A stretch of DNA of 64,000 nt. Origin: an uncultured Pelagibacteraceae bacterium. Lineage in GTDB: Bacteria > Pseudomonadota > Alphaproteobacteria > Pelagibacterales > Pelagibacteraceae. Positions 56,764 to 64,000 of this stretch are shown one piece after another. The position numbers were made by a program, and so were the translations under genes. The DNA lies in assembly GCA_902581445.1 (NCBI GenBank), contig CACHOG010000001.1, positions 248,001 through 312,000 of the forward strand, read 5' to 3'. Every line of letters starts with the position of its first letter. Position 1 is the first letter of the stretch. Below the pieces are notes generated by a model. It saw nothing but the letters and a program-made list of their open reading frames with translations, did no database searches and had not been told where the DNA came from.

Positions 56764-59108
56764 TATGATCTTACTTTTAATTTTTTTGGATCATAATGTG
56801 GAAAAGATACTATTTTTGCTGGTATTCTTTTTTGATGACCATCTATTTTTCCAACCTCAACTTCAGTATCTAATTCCGAATGTCCGACATCTATTCTACA
56901 AAGTGCTATATTTTTATTTAAAGTTGGAGAGATGCATCCACTTGTAATAATACCTACTTGTGATCTTCCAATGTGAACACAATCACCGTGATTAGCCTTT
57001 TCTTTTCCTGCAAGTTCTAAACCAACCATTTTTTTTTGAGGATTTTCTTTCCTTTTAATCAAAATATCTTTTCCAATAAAATCTTCGTTTTTAGTTTTAA
57101 GAGGAACTGTAAATCCAACACCAGCTTCAAATGGATCAACTTGTCCATCGAATTCATTTCCAAATAATATCAGTCCAGCTTCAATTCGAAGAAGATCAAG
57201 TGCTCCAAAACCCGCAGGTATCAAACCTTCATCCTTACCAGCATCCATTACAACGTCCCAGACCTTTGGAGCATCAGATGGATGGCACCAAATTTCATAA
57301 CCCAATTCTCCAGTATATCCTGTTCTTGATACAAGAAGAGGTATTCCACTTAATTCTTTTATTCTACAAATTGTAAATCTAAACCATTGTAATTCTGATA
57401 TTTTTGGCTGAGTTGGTGGTGTCCAAATAAATTTTTCTAATATTTTTCTACTATTTGGACCTTGCAACGAAATATTGCTTATTTGATCGCTTGAATTTTT
57501 TATTCTTACTTTATAATTCTTTTTCTTGGCTTGTTCTTTTAACCATTCGCCCGCATATTCATCACCACAAATCCATCTAAATCCATGATCGCTCATTTTT
57601 AAAAGCGTACCATCGTCAAACATAAATCCATTATCATAACACATTGATGAATAAACAACTTGACCAATCGATAATTTTTTTACATTTCTTGTTAAAGTGT
57701 AATTCATTAATTCTTCAGCATCAGGTCCAAGAATTTCAAATTTTCTTAAAGCAGATAAGTCAATAACAACAGCTTTTTCCCTACACGCTGTATATTCATT
57801 TATCACACCATGCTTAGTGTAATCATTTGGTAACCAATAGCCTCTTGCATCAACAAAGTTTCTTGTTAGTTTTGATGTTCTTTCGTAAAAACCTGTATTT
57901 TTTGTTAATTTTGGTTCTGCGTCTGTTTTCATTCTAAAAGCAAATGATTTTGTAAATTCTTTATTTTTATCATAAGTTCTAACAAAAATATTAGTCGGAT
58001 TCCACGAATTACATGGATCAATATCACTTGGACATGCTGATGTACCACATGTTAAATTTTTTAGAGCCTTCATTATTACATAATCTCCTGGGCGAGCAAA
58101 AGATTCATCAGATAGAACTGTATTTTGCCCTCCAGCTGAGGTGTTGAAAAAAAGATTAATCGCATGCCAGCCTTTTTGTTTTTGTACGCCATATTTTTGC
58201 ATTGCACCTGTTAAATTATCTGAGCAGTTTGGATGACCAAAATATCCAGCATCTTCATAATATTTTGATGTGCATGCAAGATTAAAAGTATCATGTCTAC
58301 CAACAGTGTCTCTTATTACCTCAACTAAAGGCTCATGATCTGTGTCGTAAAACTTTGAGTATAAACCAGGGCCAGGAAAAGTATTACCCATAAAAGTTCT
58401 TGTTGTTTGCCAGTCAAGCCCTTTCTCAACACCCTTTTCAAGCTTTGCTGTATCAAAAGCTACAAAGTCAGAACACTGTCTACCTGTTGGACATATAATT
58501 TGAATATAGTCTCCCTCTTTAACTTCAAATGAGATTGCAGTTTGTTTATCGATGTTAGTTTCATTTAATGGATCAAATACAGGATCAGGAATTATGGAAT
58601 GCTCTTTATCATTAACTATATTTGCTCTTTTAATGAAAATTGTTAAATCAGTAGGTGGGTTTTGTTCATGTACGAGCATTGCAGGTCCTGGTGCTGCAAA
58701 AATACTGTAACACTTGTCTTTTGATTTAAATTTTAATTTCTCACCCCACGATGCATCTTTATCAAAAACTATTGCTGATTTTGAGTTCTTTATGTCTAGA
58801 TTTCTTTTTTTTAATTGATAAGCTGCAACTCTAGAGGTCTCATCTTTTGATGATAAAATTTTTTTTATTTCAACACTGTCTTTTATTTCTTTTAAGTTAA
58901 GCAGGGAAAGATCTGAATTACCATCTTTATTGAATACAGCTATCTCACAGATTTGATTTCCCTCATTATTTATTATTTCAATTTCATCATCGGGAAATAA
59001 TTGTATTCCTGTTAAACCGCCACCATTAACCACATATCTTTCAACTCCAGGTGGCAACACGTTCAATCCGGGTTCTCTTATTTGAAATAATTCACTACTC
59101 ATATGCAA
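56763..59108 (-). CDS. DUF1989-GcvT fusion, folate-dependent aminomethyltransferase-like
   Basis: A 781-residue two-part protein. The N-terminal 400 residues are a DUF1989 (urea carboxylase-associated) type region with cysteines in GRQCSDF, HPNCSDNLTG and CGTSACPSDIDPCN that may bind metal. The C-terminal half is a GcvT/aminomethyltransferase (VVIDLSALRKFEILGPDAEELM, SLQGPNSRKIL, SRTGYTGELGYEIW, LLRIEAGLILFGNEFD, FIGKDILIKRK), with folate-site Asp-Asp in MFDDGTLLKM. It would accept a methylene group on THF from the FAD oxidase downstream. Its ATG faces the opu promoter region. A start two codons later (MSSEL) is possible. Confidence 0.85.
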   Translation of the reverse strand: MHMSSELFQIREPGLNVLPPGVERYVVNGGGLTGIQLFPDDEIEIINNEGNQICEIAVFNKDGNSDLSLLNLKEIKDSVEIKKILSSKDETSRVAAYQLKKRNLDIKNSKSAIVFDKDASWGEKLKFKSKDKCYSIFAAPGPAMLVHEQNPPTDLTIFIKRANIVNDKEHSIIPDPVFDPLNETNIDKQTAISFEVKEGDYIQIICPTGRQCSDFVAFDTAKLEKGVEKGLDWQTTRTFMGNTFPGPGLYSKFYDTDHEPLVEVIRDTVGRHDTFNLACTSKYYEDAGYFGHPNCSDNLTGAMQKYGVQKQKGWHAINLFFNTSAGGQNTVLSDESFARPGDYVIMKALKNLTCGTSACPSDIDPCNSWNPTNIFVRTYDKNKEFTKSFAFRMKTDAEPKLTKNTGFYERTSKLTRNFVDARGYWLPNDYTKHGVINEYTACREKAVVIDLSALRKFEILGPDAEELMNYTLTRNVKKLSIGQVVYSSMCYDNGFMFDDGTLLKMSDHGFRWICGDEYAGEWLKEQAKKKNYKVRIKNSSDQISNISLQGPNSRKILEKFIWTPPTQPKISELQWFRFTICRIKELSGIPLLVSRTGYTGELGYEIWCHPSDAPKVWDVVMDAGKDEGLIPAGFGALDLLRIEAGLILFGNEFDGQVDPFEAGVGFTVPLKTKNEDFIGKDILIKRKENPQKKMVGLELAGKEKANHGDCVHIGRSQVGIITSGCISPTLNKNIALCRIDVGHSELDTEVEVGKIDGHQKRIPAKIVSFPHYDPKKLKVRS

Positions 59109-59144
59109 TCATAAACACTTATATATTATATATATATGTTCTTG

Positions 59145-59180
59145 TTGACTATACATTTTCTTAGGCACATAATTAGGCAC
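59145..59180 (+). promoter_or_regulatory. opuAC promoter with overlapping direct repeat
   Basis: TTGACT (59145-59150), 17 bases, CATAAT (59168-59173): each box has five of six consensus bases. An 8-base direct repeat TTAGGCAC occurs at 59161-59168 and again at 59173-59180, flanking the -10 by 12 bases (about one helix turn), which looks like a regulator site. An AAAGGGG ribosome-binding site (59194-59200) precedes the ATG at 59207. Confidence 0.6.
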
Positions 59181-59206
59181 TTAATATATTAAGAAAGGGG
59201 AAAATA

Positions 59207-60145
59207 ATGAGAAAAATAATATCTCTTATATCTGCTTTAGTGATTTCAATGGTTTCTTTCGTTGGAGTTGCAAATTCAGCAGATAGTAAAAAACCCATTG
59301 TTATACCAACACACAACTGGTCGAGCCAAGTAGTTATGGCATATGTGATCGGTGGAATTATGGAGAGCATGGGTAATAACGTTAAATACGTTCCAGCTGA
59401 CTCTCAAGCTGTTTACGAATCTATTAGAATTGGAGACGTAACTTTATCACACGAAGTTTGGGAATCTGCATTTGGAAAATCTTTTGACACTGCTCGAGAT
59501 AAGGGCGGAGTTTTAGATTGGGGTGATCATGAAGCACGAACAATTGAGGATATGGGTTATCCTGATTGGGCTGTAAAATATTGTCCTGGTCTACCAGATT
59601 GGAACGCTTTAAAGAATCCAGATTGTGCTAAAAATTTTGCAACACCAGACTCTGGTGGAAAAGGACGAATGCTTGAAGGTCCTCAAAGTTGGCACGGAGA
59701 CCTAATACCTCAAAGAATTGAAGCTCTTGGATTAGGTGATCTATGGACTGTTAAGTTTGCTGGTGGTGCTGATGCACTTTGGGCAGAACTTAAAGCAGCT
59801 AAAAAAGAGGGAAGAGGAACTATAATTTTCAACTGGACACCAAACTTTACAGATGGTGCTGGTTTTACTTTTATAGATTTTCCACCATACTATGATGGTT
59901 GTAGACCTGTAGACGGTGGTGATGGAAAATGTGGAGCTCCTGACGGCTATTTAAAAAAAGCTGTTAACGAGAACTTTCCAAAAACTCACCCAGCAGCTGC
60001 AGCAATGTTCAAAAAATTATCTTTTAACACAAGTCAAATTGGAGCAATGGCTGCTTTAGTTGATGAAGATAAGATGTCTCATGAAGATGCTGCAAAAAAA
60101 TGGTTAGCTGATAATAAGTCTGTATGGCAAAGTTGGACTAAGTAA
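59207..60145 (+). CDS. opuAC: Glycine betaine/choline ABC transporter substrate-binding protein
   Basis: A 312-residue OpuAC/ProX-type periplasmic protein with a signal peptide (cleavage after ANSA). After it PIVIPTHNWSSQVVMAYVIGGIMESMGN shows the typical opening with the aromatic Trp (HNWSSQ). The second half has WHGDLIPQRIEALGLGDLW, ELKAAKKEGRGTIIFNWTPNF and AAAMFKKLSFNTSQIGAMAALV. These match betaine-, dimethylsulfoniopropionate- and choline-binding proteins; aromatic cage residues beyond the first Trp cannot be proved here. It is separated from the ATPase and permease genes by a strong terminator and two unrelated genes. Confidence 0.92.
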   Translation: MRKIISLISALVISMVSFVGVANSADSKKPIVIPTHNWSSQVVMAYVIGGIMESMGNNVKYVPADSQAVYESIRIGDVTLSHEVWESAFGKSFDTARDKGGVLDWGDHEARTIEDMGYPDWAVKYCPGLPDWNALKNPDCAKNFATPDSGGKGRMLEGPQSWHGDLIPQRIEALGLGDLWTVKFAGGADALWAELKAAKKEGRGTIIFNWTPNFTDGAGFTFIDFPPYYDGCRPVDGGDGKCGAPDGYLKKAVNENFPKTHPAAAAMFKKLSFNTSQIGAMAALVDEDKMSHEDAAKKWLADNKSVWQSWTK

Positions 60146-60175
60146 TCACTTTATTTCAACTTAAAATCAAATTAA

Positions 60176-60212
60176 AATCTTCCCTAGTTTTACTAGGGGA
60201 GATTTTTTTTTT
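60176..60212 (+). terminator. Intrinsic terminator after opuAC
   Basis: A 13-bp stem with one G-U pair, AATCTTCCCTAGT (60176-60188) and ACTAGGGGAGATT (60192-60204), loop TTT, followed by a run of T to 60212. It is the strongest terminator in the window by shape, and the next gene begins 25 bases later. Confidence 0.92.
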
Positions 60213-60236
60213 ATTTTAGTGTAGTTTATAAAAGTA

Positions 60237-60614
60237 ATGAGAAAAATTTTAATTTATATAATTTTAAGCTTTATATTTTCCAATATTAGTTTTGCAAAAA
60301 AATCAGGATGTACCGAAGGAGATTGTAATAATGGTTTTGGGACATGGACTTACACTGATAAAACAACCTATGTTGGTGATTGGGTTAATGGGTCAAAAAA
60401 AGGAAAAGGTATTGAAACATGGCCAAATGGATATGTTTATGAAGGTGAATTTAATGACAGTAAATGGCATGGTATTGGAAAGTTAAAATTCCCCGATGGC
60501 TCCACTTATGAAGGAGAGTGGAAAAATAGTAAAATGCATGGCAAAGGAGTTTTTACCTGGTCTGATGGCAAAGTAATGGAAGGTACATGGAACGAGGGTA
60601 ACCATGTTAAGTAA
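60237..60614 (+). CDS. Secreted MORN-repeat protein
   Basis: A 125-residue protein with a signal peptide (MRKILIYIILSFIFSNISFA) and three or four MORN repeats: YVGDWVNGSKKGKGIETWPNG (about 45-65), YEGEFNDSKWHGIGKLKFPDG (68-88), YEGEWKNSKMHGKGVFTWSDG (91-111) and a last partial one ending MEGTWNEG. The quoted pattern is Y-x-G-x-W-x-N-x-x-x-x-G-x-G. A Cys pair near 25-30 (CTEGDC) follows the cleavage site. MORN repeats bind lipid or other proteins; here they face the periplasm or cell surface. The C-terminus overlaps the next gene by 11 bases. Function unknown. Confidence 0.82.
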   Translation: MRKILIYIILSFIFSNISFAKKSGCTEGDCNNGFGTWTYTDKTTYVGDWVNGSKKGKGIETWPNGYVYEGEFNDSKWHGIGKLKFPDGSTYEGEWKNSKMHGKGVFTWSDGKVMEGTWNEGNHVK

Positions 60615-61128
60615 CATCTATAGATTGTCTGAAAATTATAAAAATTCAATAGGTTTAGTTAGTTTAACAATTGTAATTTTCTTTACATTTTTTGTACTTA
60701 ACATTTTTTTTGGACCAGATCCAAATGCTGAAAAAAAAATTGCTGAAGAAAAAAAAATTCAAGAACAAGCAAATGAATTTATTGAGAGTTTACCAAGAGG
60801 AGTACTAACGTTTTATGAAAGTGATAAAGGAAGAAAGCTTTCAGCAGAAGAATATAAAATCGTATGCAATAATACTAAGATTATAACACAAAGAGCAATT
60901 ATGGGCGCGAACATTACAGATGCTAAAGCATTTAATTTATATACAGCAAATGGGGGCACTACCGGAAAATATGCAGTCAATTGGAACGATAGTAAAAATA
61001 AATGTTTTGCAAAATTTACGGTAAAACCTTTAGAAGGAACTTCAGACTCAGTAACAGTTGAGGGTGAGGCACTTGGATTTTTAAGAACAAGTATAGATAC
61101 TAGGGTTTATTTTATTAAAAATTTTTAG
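60604..61128 (+). CDS. Single-pass membrane protein of unknown function
   Basis: A 174-residue protein with an N-terminal membrane span (SIGLVSLTIVIFFTFFVLNIFFG, about 16-38), then a charged coiled stretch (DPNAEKKIAEEKKIQEQANEF, about 40-60), and a globular periplasmic domain with two cysteines (IVCNN, NKCFAKF) and EGTSDSVTVEGEALGFLRTS. I recognise no domain. It overlaps the MORN gene by 11 bases and precedes opuAA by 40 bases. The two genes are probably coexpressed; they seem unrelated to betaine transport by sequence. Confidence 0.6.
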   Translation: MLSNIYRLSENYKNSIGLVSLTIVIFFTFFVLNIFFGPDPNAEKKIAEEKKIQEQANEFIESLPRGVLTFYESDKGRKLSAEEYKIVCNNTKIITQRAIMGANITDAKAFNLYTANGGTTGKYAVNWNDSKNKCFAKFTVKPLEGTSDSVTVEGEALGFLRTSIDTRVYFIKNF

Positions 61129-61168
61129 ATGGAGGATACACCAATAATAATAGTATAATTATTTAAAT

Positions 61169-62206
61169 ATGTCTTCTACACCAGTAATTAAATGTGAGTC
61201 TGTTTACAAAATTTTTGGAACTAATGCCAAAAAAATGCTTCAAAACGCAAATGGTAACGTAGATGCAAAATCATTTCAGGACGCAGGATGTATTGTTGGG
61301 GTTAATAATGCTTCATTTGAGGTTTCTAAAGGTGAAATGCTTGTGGTTATGGGTTTATCTGGTTCGGGTAAATCAACATTGTTAAGATGCATATCTCGTT
61401 TGACTGACGCAACTGGAGGGAAAATATTTATTGAAGGTCAAGATCTTCTCGCAATGAACGAGAGACAATTAATTGAATTACGAAGAAATAAAATGGGAAT
61501 GGTGTTTCAGAGTTTTGCCCTACTTCCCCACAAAACAGTTTTGGAAAACATTGCTTTCCCTTTGCAAATAAAAGGAAGTAAAACTAATGAGAGTATTCAA
61601 AAAGCAGTAGAAATGGTTGAGCTTGTTGGTTTAAAAGGTAGAGAAAATTATTTTCCAAGAGAGTTATCTGGAGGTCAACAACAAAGAGTAGGTATAGCTC
61701 GTTCACTTGCAGTTGAACCTGATATTTGGTTTTTAGATGAACCTTTTTCTGCCCTCGACCCTTTAATTAGAAAAGAAATGCAAGATGAATTTCTCAGACT
61801 TCAAGGAGTTTTGAATAAAACAATTCTATTTATCACACATGATTTTGACGAAGCACTAAGGCTTGCTGATAGAATAGCAATTATGAAGGATGGTTTAATT
61901 GAACAATTAGATACTCCAGCAGACATAGTTTTAAATCCAAAAACTGAATATGTTAGAAAATTCACTCAAGAAGTGCCAAGAGAAAAAGTTTTAAAGATCG
62001 AAGCTGTAATGGACAAATCTTCAGGGGGACAAATTGCTGACAATATCACTGTTTCAAAAGATGCTATAATTGAAACTGTGGCTGAAAAAATTTTAAGTCA
62101 GGATAAACCGGTGAGTGTGGTAGATAAAAATAATAATGTAGTTGGAAGTGTAAAACCTTCAAAAATAATCCAAACTGTTTTTGGGCAAGGTAAAGAAAAA
62201 AAATAA
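61169..62206 (+). CDS. opuAA: Glycine betaine/proline ABC transporter ATPase (ProV/OpuAA)
   Basis: A 345-residue ATPase of the OpuAA/ProV family. The N-terminal extension (SVYKIFGTNAKKMLQ, then VGVNNASFEV) is the ProV-type preface before Walker A GLSGSGKS (62-69). Signature LSGGQQQRV (166-174), Walker B FLDEP (188-192) and switch THDFDEAL are intact. Residues 275-345 hold the remains of a CBS-like regulatory domain (SVVDKNNNVVGSV). E. coli ProV has two CBS domains; here only about one is left. The permease gene starts 7 bases later. Confidence 0.93.
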   Translation: MSSTPVIKCESVYKIFGTNAKKMLQNANGNVDAKSFQDAGCIVGVNNASFEVSKGEMLVVMGLSGSGKSTLLRCISRLTDATGGKIFIEGQDLLAMNERQLIELRRNKMGMVFQSFALLPHKTVLENIAFPLQIKGSKTNESIQKAVEMVELVGLKGRENYFPRELSGGQQQRVGIARSLAVEPDIWFLDEPFSALDPLIRKEMQDEFLRLQGVLNKTILFITHDFDEALRLADRIAIMKDGLIEQLDTPADIVLNPKTEYVRKFTQEVPREKVLKIEAVMDKSSGGQIADNITVSKDAIIETVAEKILSQDKPVSVVDKNNNVVGSVKPSKIIQTVFGQGKEKK

Positions 62207-62212
62207 AGTATT

Positions 62213-64000
62213 ATGGCTTTTCTTCAAAAATATCCTAAAGCTGTCCAATGGTCATTTTTGTTATTAGTGTTCTTTGGATTATGTTTTGCAATAGAGGTTC
62301 CTGATGGATATGAATTTGCGAAAGCTGGAACTGAATTTATTGATAAAGATAAATTAGATCAAACAAAATACAGTGTGTTTTGGAGATTACCTGCTTTTAT
62401 AGCATGGATGCCTGGATGGATAAATGACTCAGTTTTTTTTCTATTAAATGAATGGGCACCTATAGAATATTTTGATAGCGATATTCAGGAGACAAAATCT
62501 CGTCCAGTTGTTCTTCATATTACAAGAATTATTTCTAGATCAATGCTTTTCATGATTGAGTTCATAAGAGAAATTTTAATTGGAGGTGTTGAAACTGTTG
62601 TAGCATTTACTAGCTGGGATTGGTTAGATAAAAATCCTTGGGCAGAATTACCGGGCCTTCCTTGGACTATTGTTGCTGGTGCAGCTGTAGTTTTAGGTTA
62701 TAAATTAAATGGCAGGAATCTTGCTATCTTTGCTGGATTAACCATGATTTATATTTCAGCATTCGGTCAATGGAAACCTTCAATGCAAACTTTATCATTT
62801 GTAATGGTTGCAGCGCCAATATCTTTCTTATTAGGATTAGGATTTGGAATATGGGCATACAGAAGTAAAAGAGTTGAAAATATTTTAAACCCACTTCTTA
62901 ACGTTGCACAAACCATGCCACACTATTCCTATTTAGTTCCAATAATGGTTTTATTTGGTATTGGTGACCATGCTGGAGCAATAGCAACTATTATTTTTGC
63001 TACACCTCCTATGGTCAGATTGACTTTGCTAGGACTCAGAAAAGTTTCACCAGAAGTTATAGAGGCTGGAAAGATGAGCGGATGTAGTAATTTCCAACTC
63101 TTATTTAAAGTACTAATACCAACGGCTCGTAGAGATATTTTAATTGGTGTTAACCAAGTTATCATGCAATGTTTAGCAATGGCTGTTATTGCATCTTTTA
63201 TTGGAGCAAAAGGACTAGGCTGGAATTTATTATTAGCTTTGAACCAATTACGAATAGGTTTAGCTTTAGAAGCAGGAATATGTATAACACTAATCGCTGT
63301 TTTATTAGATAAAATGTCATTGGCTTGGGCAAACAAACAAATAAATTATTTTGAAAATCCAACTTTCTTTCAAAGAAATAAATATTTTATGATTTTTGTC
63401 GGAGTGGTCATAGCTGGATACATTTTATCATATATTGGAACATTCTATTTCAAAGAAGGATTTAATTATCTGTTTATTGTTCCACACAATAAAGGAATAT
63501 CTACAGAAGCATTTTGGAATTCTGGTGTAGATTGGATACTTGATAACTTTTTTGATCCACTAAAAGTTTTTAATACTTGGTTAATTACACAAGTTTTAAT
63601 TCCTATGAAAAATGCCTTCTTAAGAATGCCAGCTGTAGCTACTTTTGTACTTTTTATGGGTGCTGGTTATATTATTGGAGGAATAAGATCTGCAATTGTT
63701 GTTGGAAGCTTTACATTATTTATAGCTCTAACTGAGTGGTGGGATAGAGCGTTAATAACCATGTATATGGCAACATTCGGTGTAATTGTTTCAGGTATTT
63801 TAGGTATAATAATTGGAACTTTAAGTGCACAGAGCAAAACAAGCACTAAAATTACATTAGCGGTGTGTGACACACTTCAAACATTTCCATCTTTTATTTA
63901 CCTAATACCTGTAATTATGTTATTTGGAGTAACAGACACTTCTGTTTTAATTGCAGTTGTAATTTATGCAACAATACCTGCAACAAGATACACAATAGAA
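62213..64000 (+). CDS. opuAB: Glycine betaine/proline ABC transporter permease (ProW/OpuAB), partial, tandem permease domains
   Basis: An open frame from ATG at 62213 to the right edge (596 codons, no stop), so the gene is truncated by the window. It carries two BPD permease modules in one chain. The first has PLLNVAQTMPHYSYLVPIMVLFG (core QTMPHYSYLVP, about residues 229-239) and the coupling loop LLGLRKVSPEVIEAGKMSGCSNFQLLFKVLIP (core EAGKMSGCSNFQ). The second begins near residue 460 and repeats QTFPSFIYLIPVIMLFG. Most ProW/OpuAB proteins have one module, so this is a fused pair. It partners opuAA, which ends 7 bases upstream. Confidence 0.9.
   Translation, partial: MAFLQKYPKAVQWSFLLLVFFGLCFAIEVPDGYEFAKAGTEFIDKDKLDQTKYSVFWRLPAFIAWMPGWINDSVFFLLNEWAPIEYFDSDIQETKSRPVVLHITRIISRSMLFMIEFIREILIGGVETVVAFTSWDWLDKNPWAELPGLPWTIVAGAAVVLGYKLNGRNLAIFAGLTMIYISAFGQWKPSMQTLSFVMVAAPISFLLGLGFGIWAYRSKRVENILNPLLNVAQTMPHYSYLVPIMVLFGIGDHAGAIATIIFATPPMVRLTLLGLRKVSPEVIEAGKMSGCSNFQLLFKVLIPTARRDILIGVNQVIMQCLAMAVIASFIGAKGLGWNLLLALNQLRIGLALEAGICITLIAVLLDKMSLAWANKQINYFENPTFFQRNKYFMIFVGVVIAGYILSYIGTFYFKEGFNYLFIVPHNKGISTEAFWNSGVDWILDNFFDPLKVFNTWLITQVLIPMKNAFLRMPAVATFVLFMGAGYIIGGIRSAIVVGSFTLFIALTEWWDRALITMYMATFGVIVSGILGIIIGTLSAQSKTSTKITLAVCDTLQTFPSFIYLIPVIMLFGVTDTSVLIAVVIYATIPATRYTIE

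Noticed and set aside
61129-61168. 9-codon ORF beginning ATGGAGGAT before opuAA
   Set aside because: Too short and with no features; GGAGG here may only be chance.
1-64000. CRISPR arrays, tRNA or rRNA genes, transposons, prophage
   Set aside because: No regular repeats, no cloverleaf or rRNA-like stretch, no transposase or integrase domain in any frame I read.

Overview
The window looks like the chromosome of a SAR11-type alphaproteobacterium (Candidatus Pelagibacter or a close relative). This is inferred from very AT-rich DNA, lysine/asparagine-rich proteins, nearly gapless packing, and the gene set: many high-affinity ABC transporters plus enzymes for methylated and osmolyte-like compounds. 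No rRNA, tRNA, CRISPR array, insertion sequence, prophage or integrase was seen. No stretch longer than about 200 bases lacks a gene; the largest gap (1325-1516) holds a double hairpin.

Layout. 1-1324: end of a PP2C phosphatase, a small lipoprotein, glutaredoxin and a TIGR03643 protein. 1517-8620: proC, a livGFHM transporter, a 23-residue membrane peptide, an MFS carrier and, convergent to them, the Liv binding protein. 8751-17155: acetoacetyl-CoA synthetase, an EutA-like racemase-family protein, an ectoine-hydrolase-like M24 protein and a PotABCD-type transporter, which together suggest ectoine or another nitrogenous solute as substrate. 17156-24634 (minus strand): thiolase, then a run of DmdA-like demethylase, hydroxyisourate-hydrolase-like protein, ThDP lyase, FMN hydroxyacid oxidase, peptidase E and a second GcvT-fold demethylase. 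Divergent from that run is a dipeptide-type ABC transporter with fused DppD-DppF, followed by a beta-oxidation fusion enzyme (24751-32487). This is the best candidate for an undescribed catabolic system.

32476-45384: cyclophilin, secreted metallopeptidase, agmatinase-family enzyme, aldehyde dehydrogenase, M20 deacetylase, CsaA-like protein, LysE exporter, aconitase, a YfgM/BamB outer-membrane assembly pair, a cupin, YjbQ and photolyase. 45386-49718 (minus): ammonium transporter, two small membrane proteins, a glutamine-synthetase relative and a diaminopropionate-lyase-like enzyme. 49856-59108 (minus): a one-carbon/methylamine locus with gmaS, mgsABC, a FAD demethylating oxidase, a DUF1989-GcvT fusion, a MarR-like regulator and an unknown 135-residue protein. 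59207-64000 (plus): glycine betaine transporter genes, with a MORN-repeat protein and an unknown membrane protein placed between the binding protein and the ATPase; the permease runs off the window.

How it fits together: solutes such as betaine, polyamine/ectoine-like compounds, amino acids, dipeptide-like compounds and ammonium enter through ABC and Amt transporters. They are deaminated, demethylated onto folate or cleaved to CoA esters, and feed the TCA cycle. Regulation visible in the DNA is mostly hairpins after binding-protein genes and a few palindromes in divergent promoter regions.
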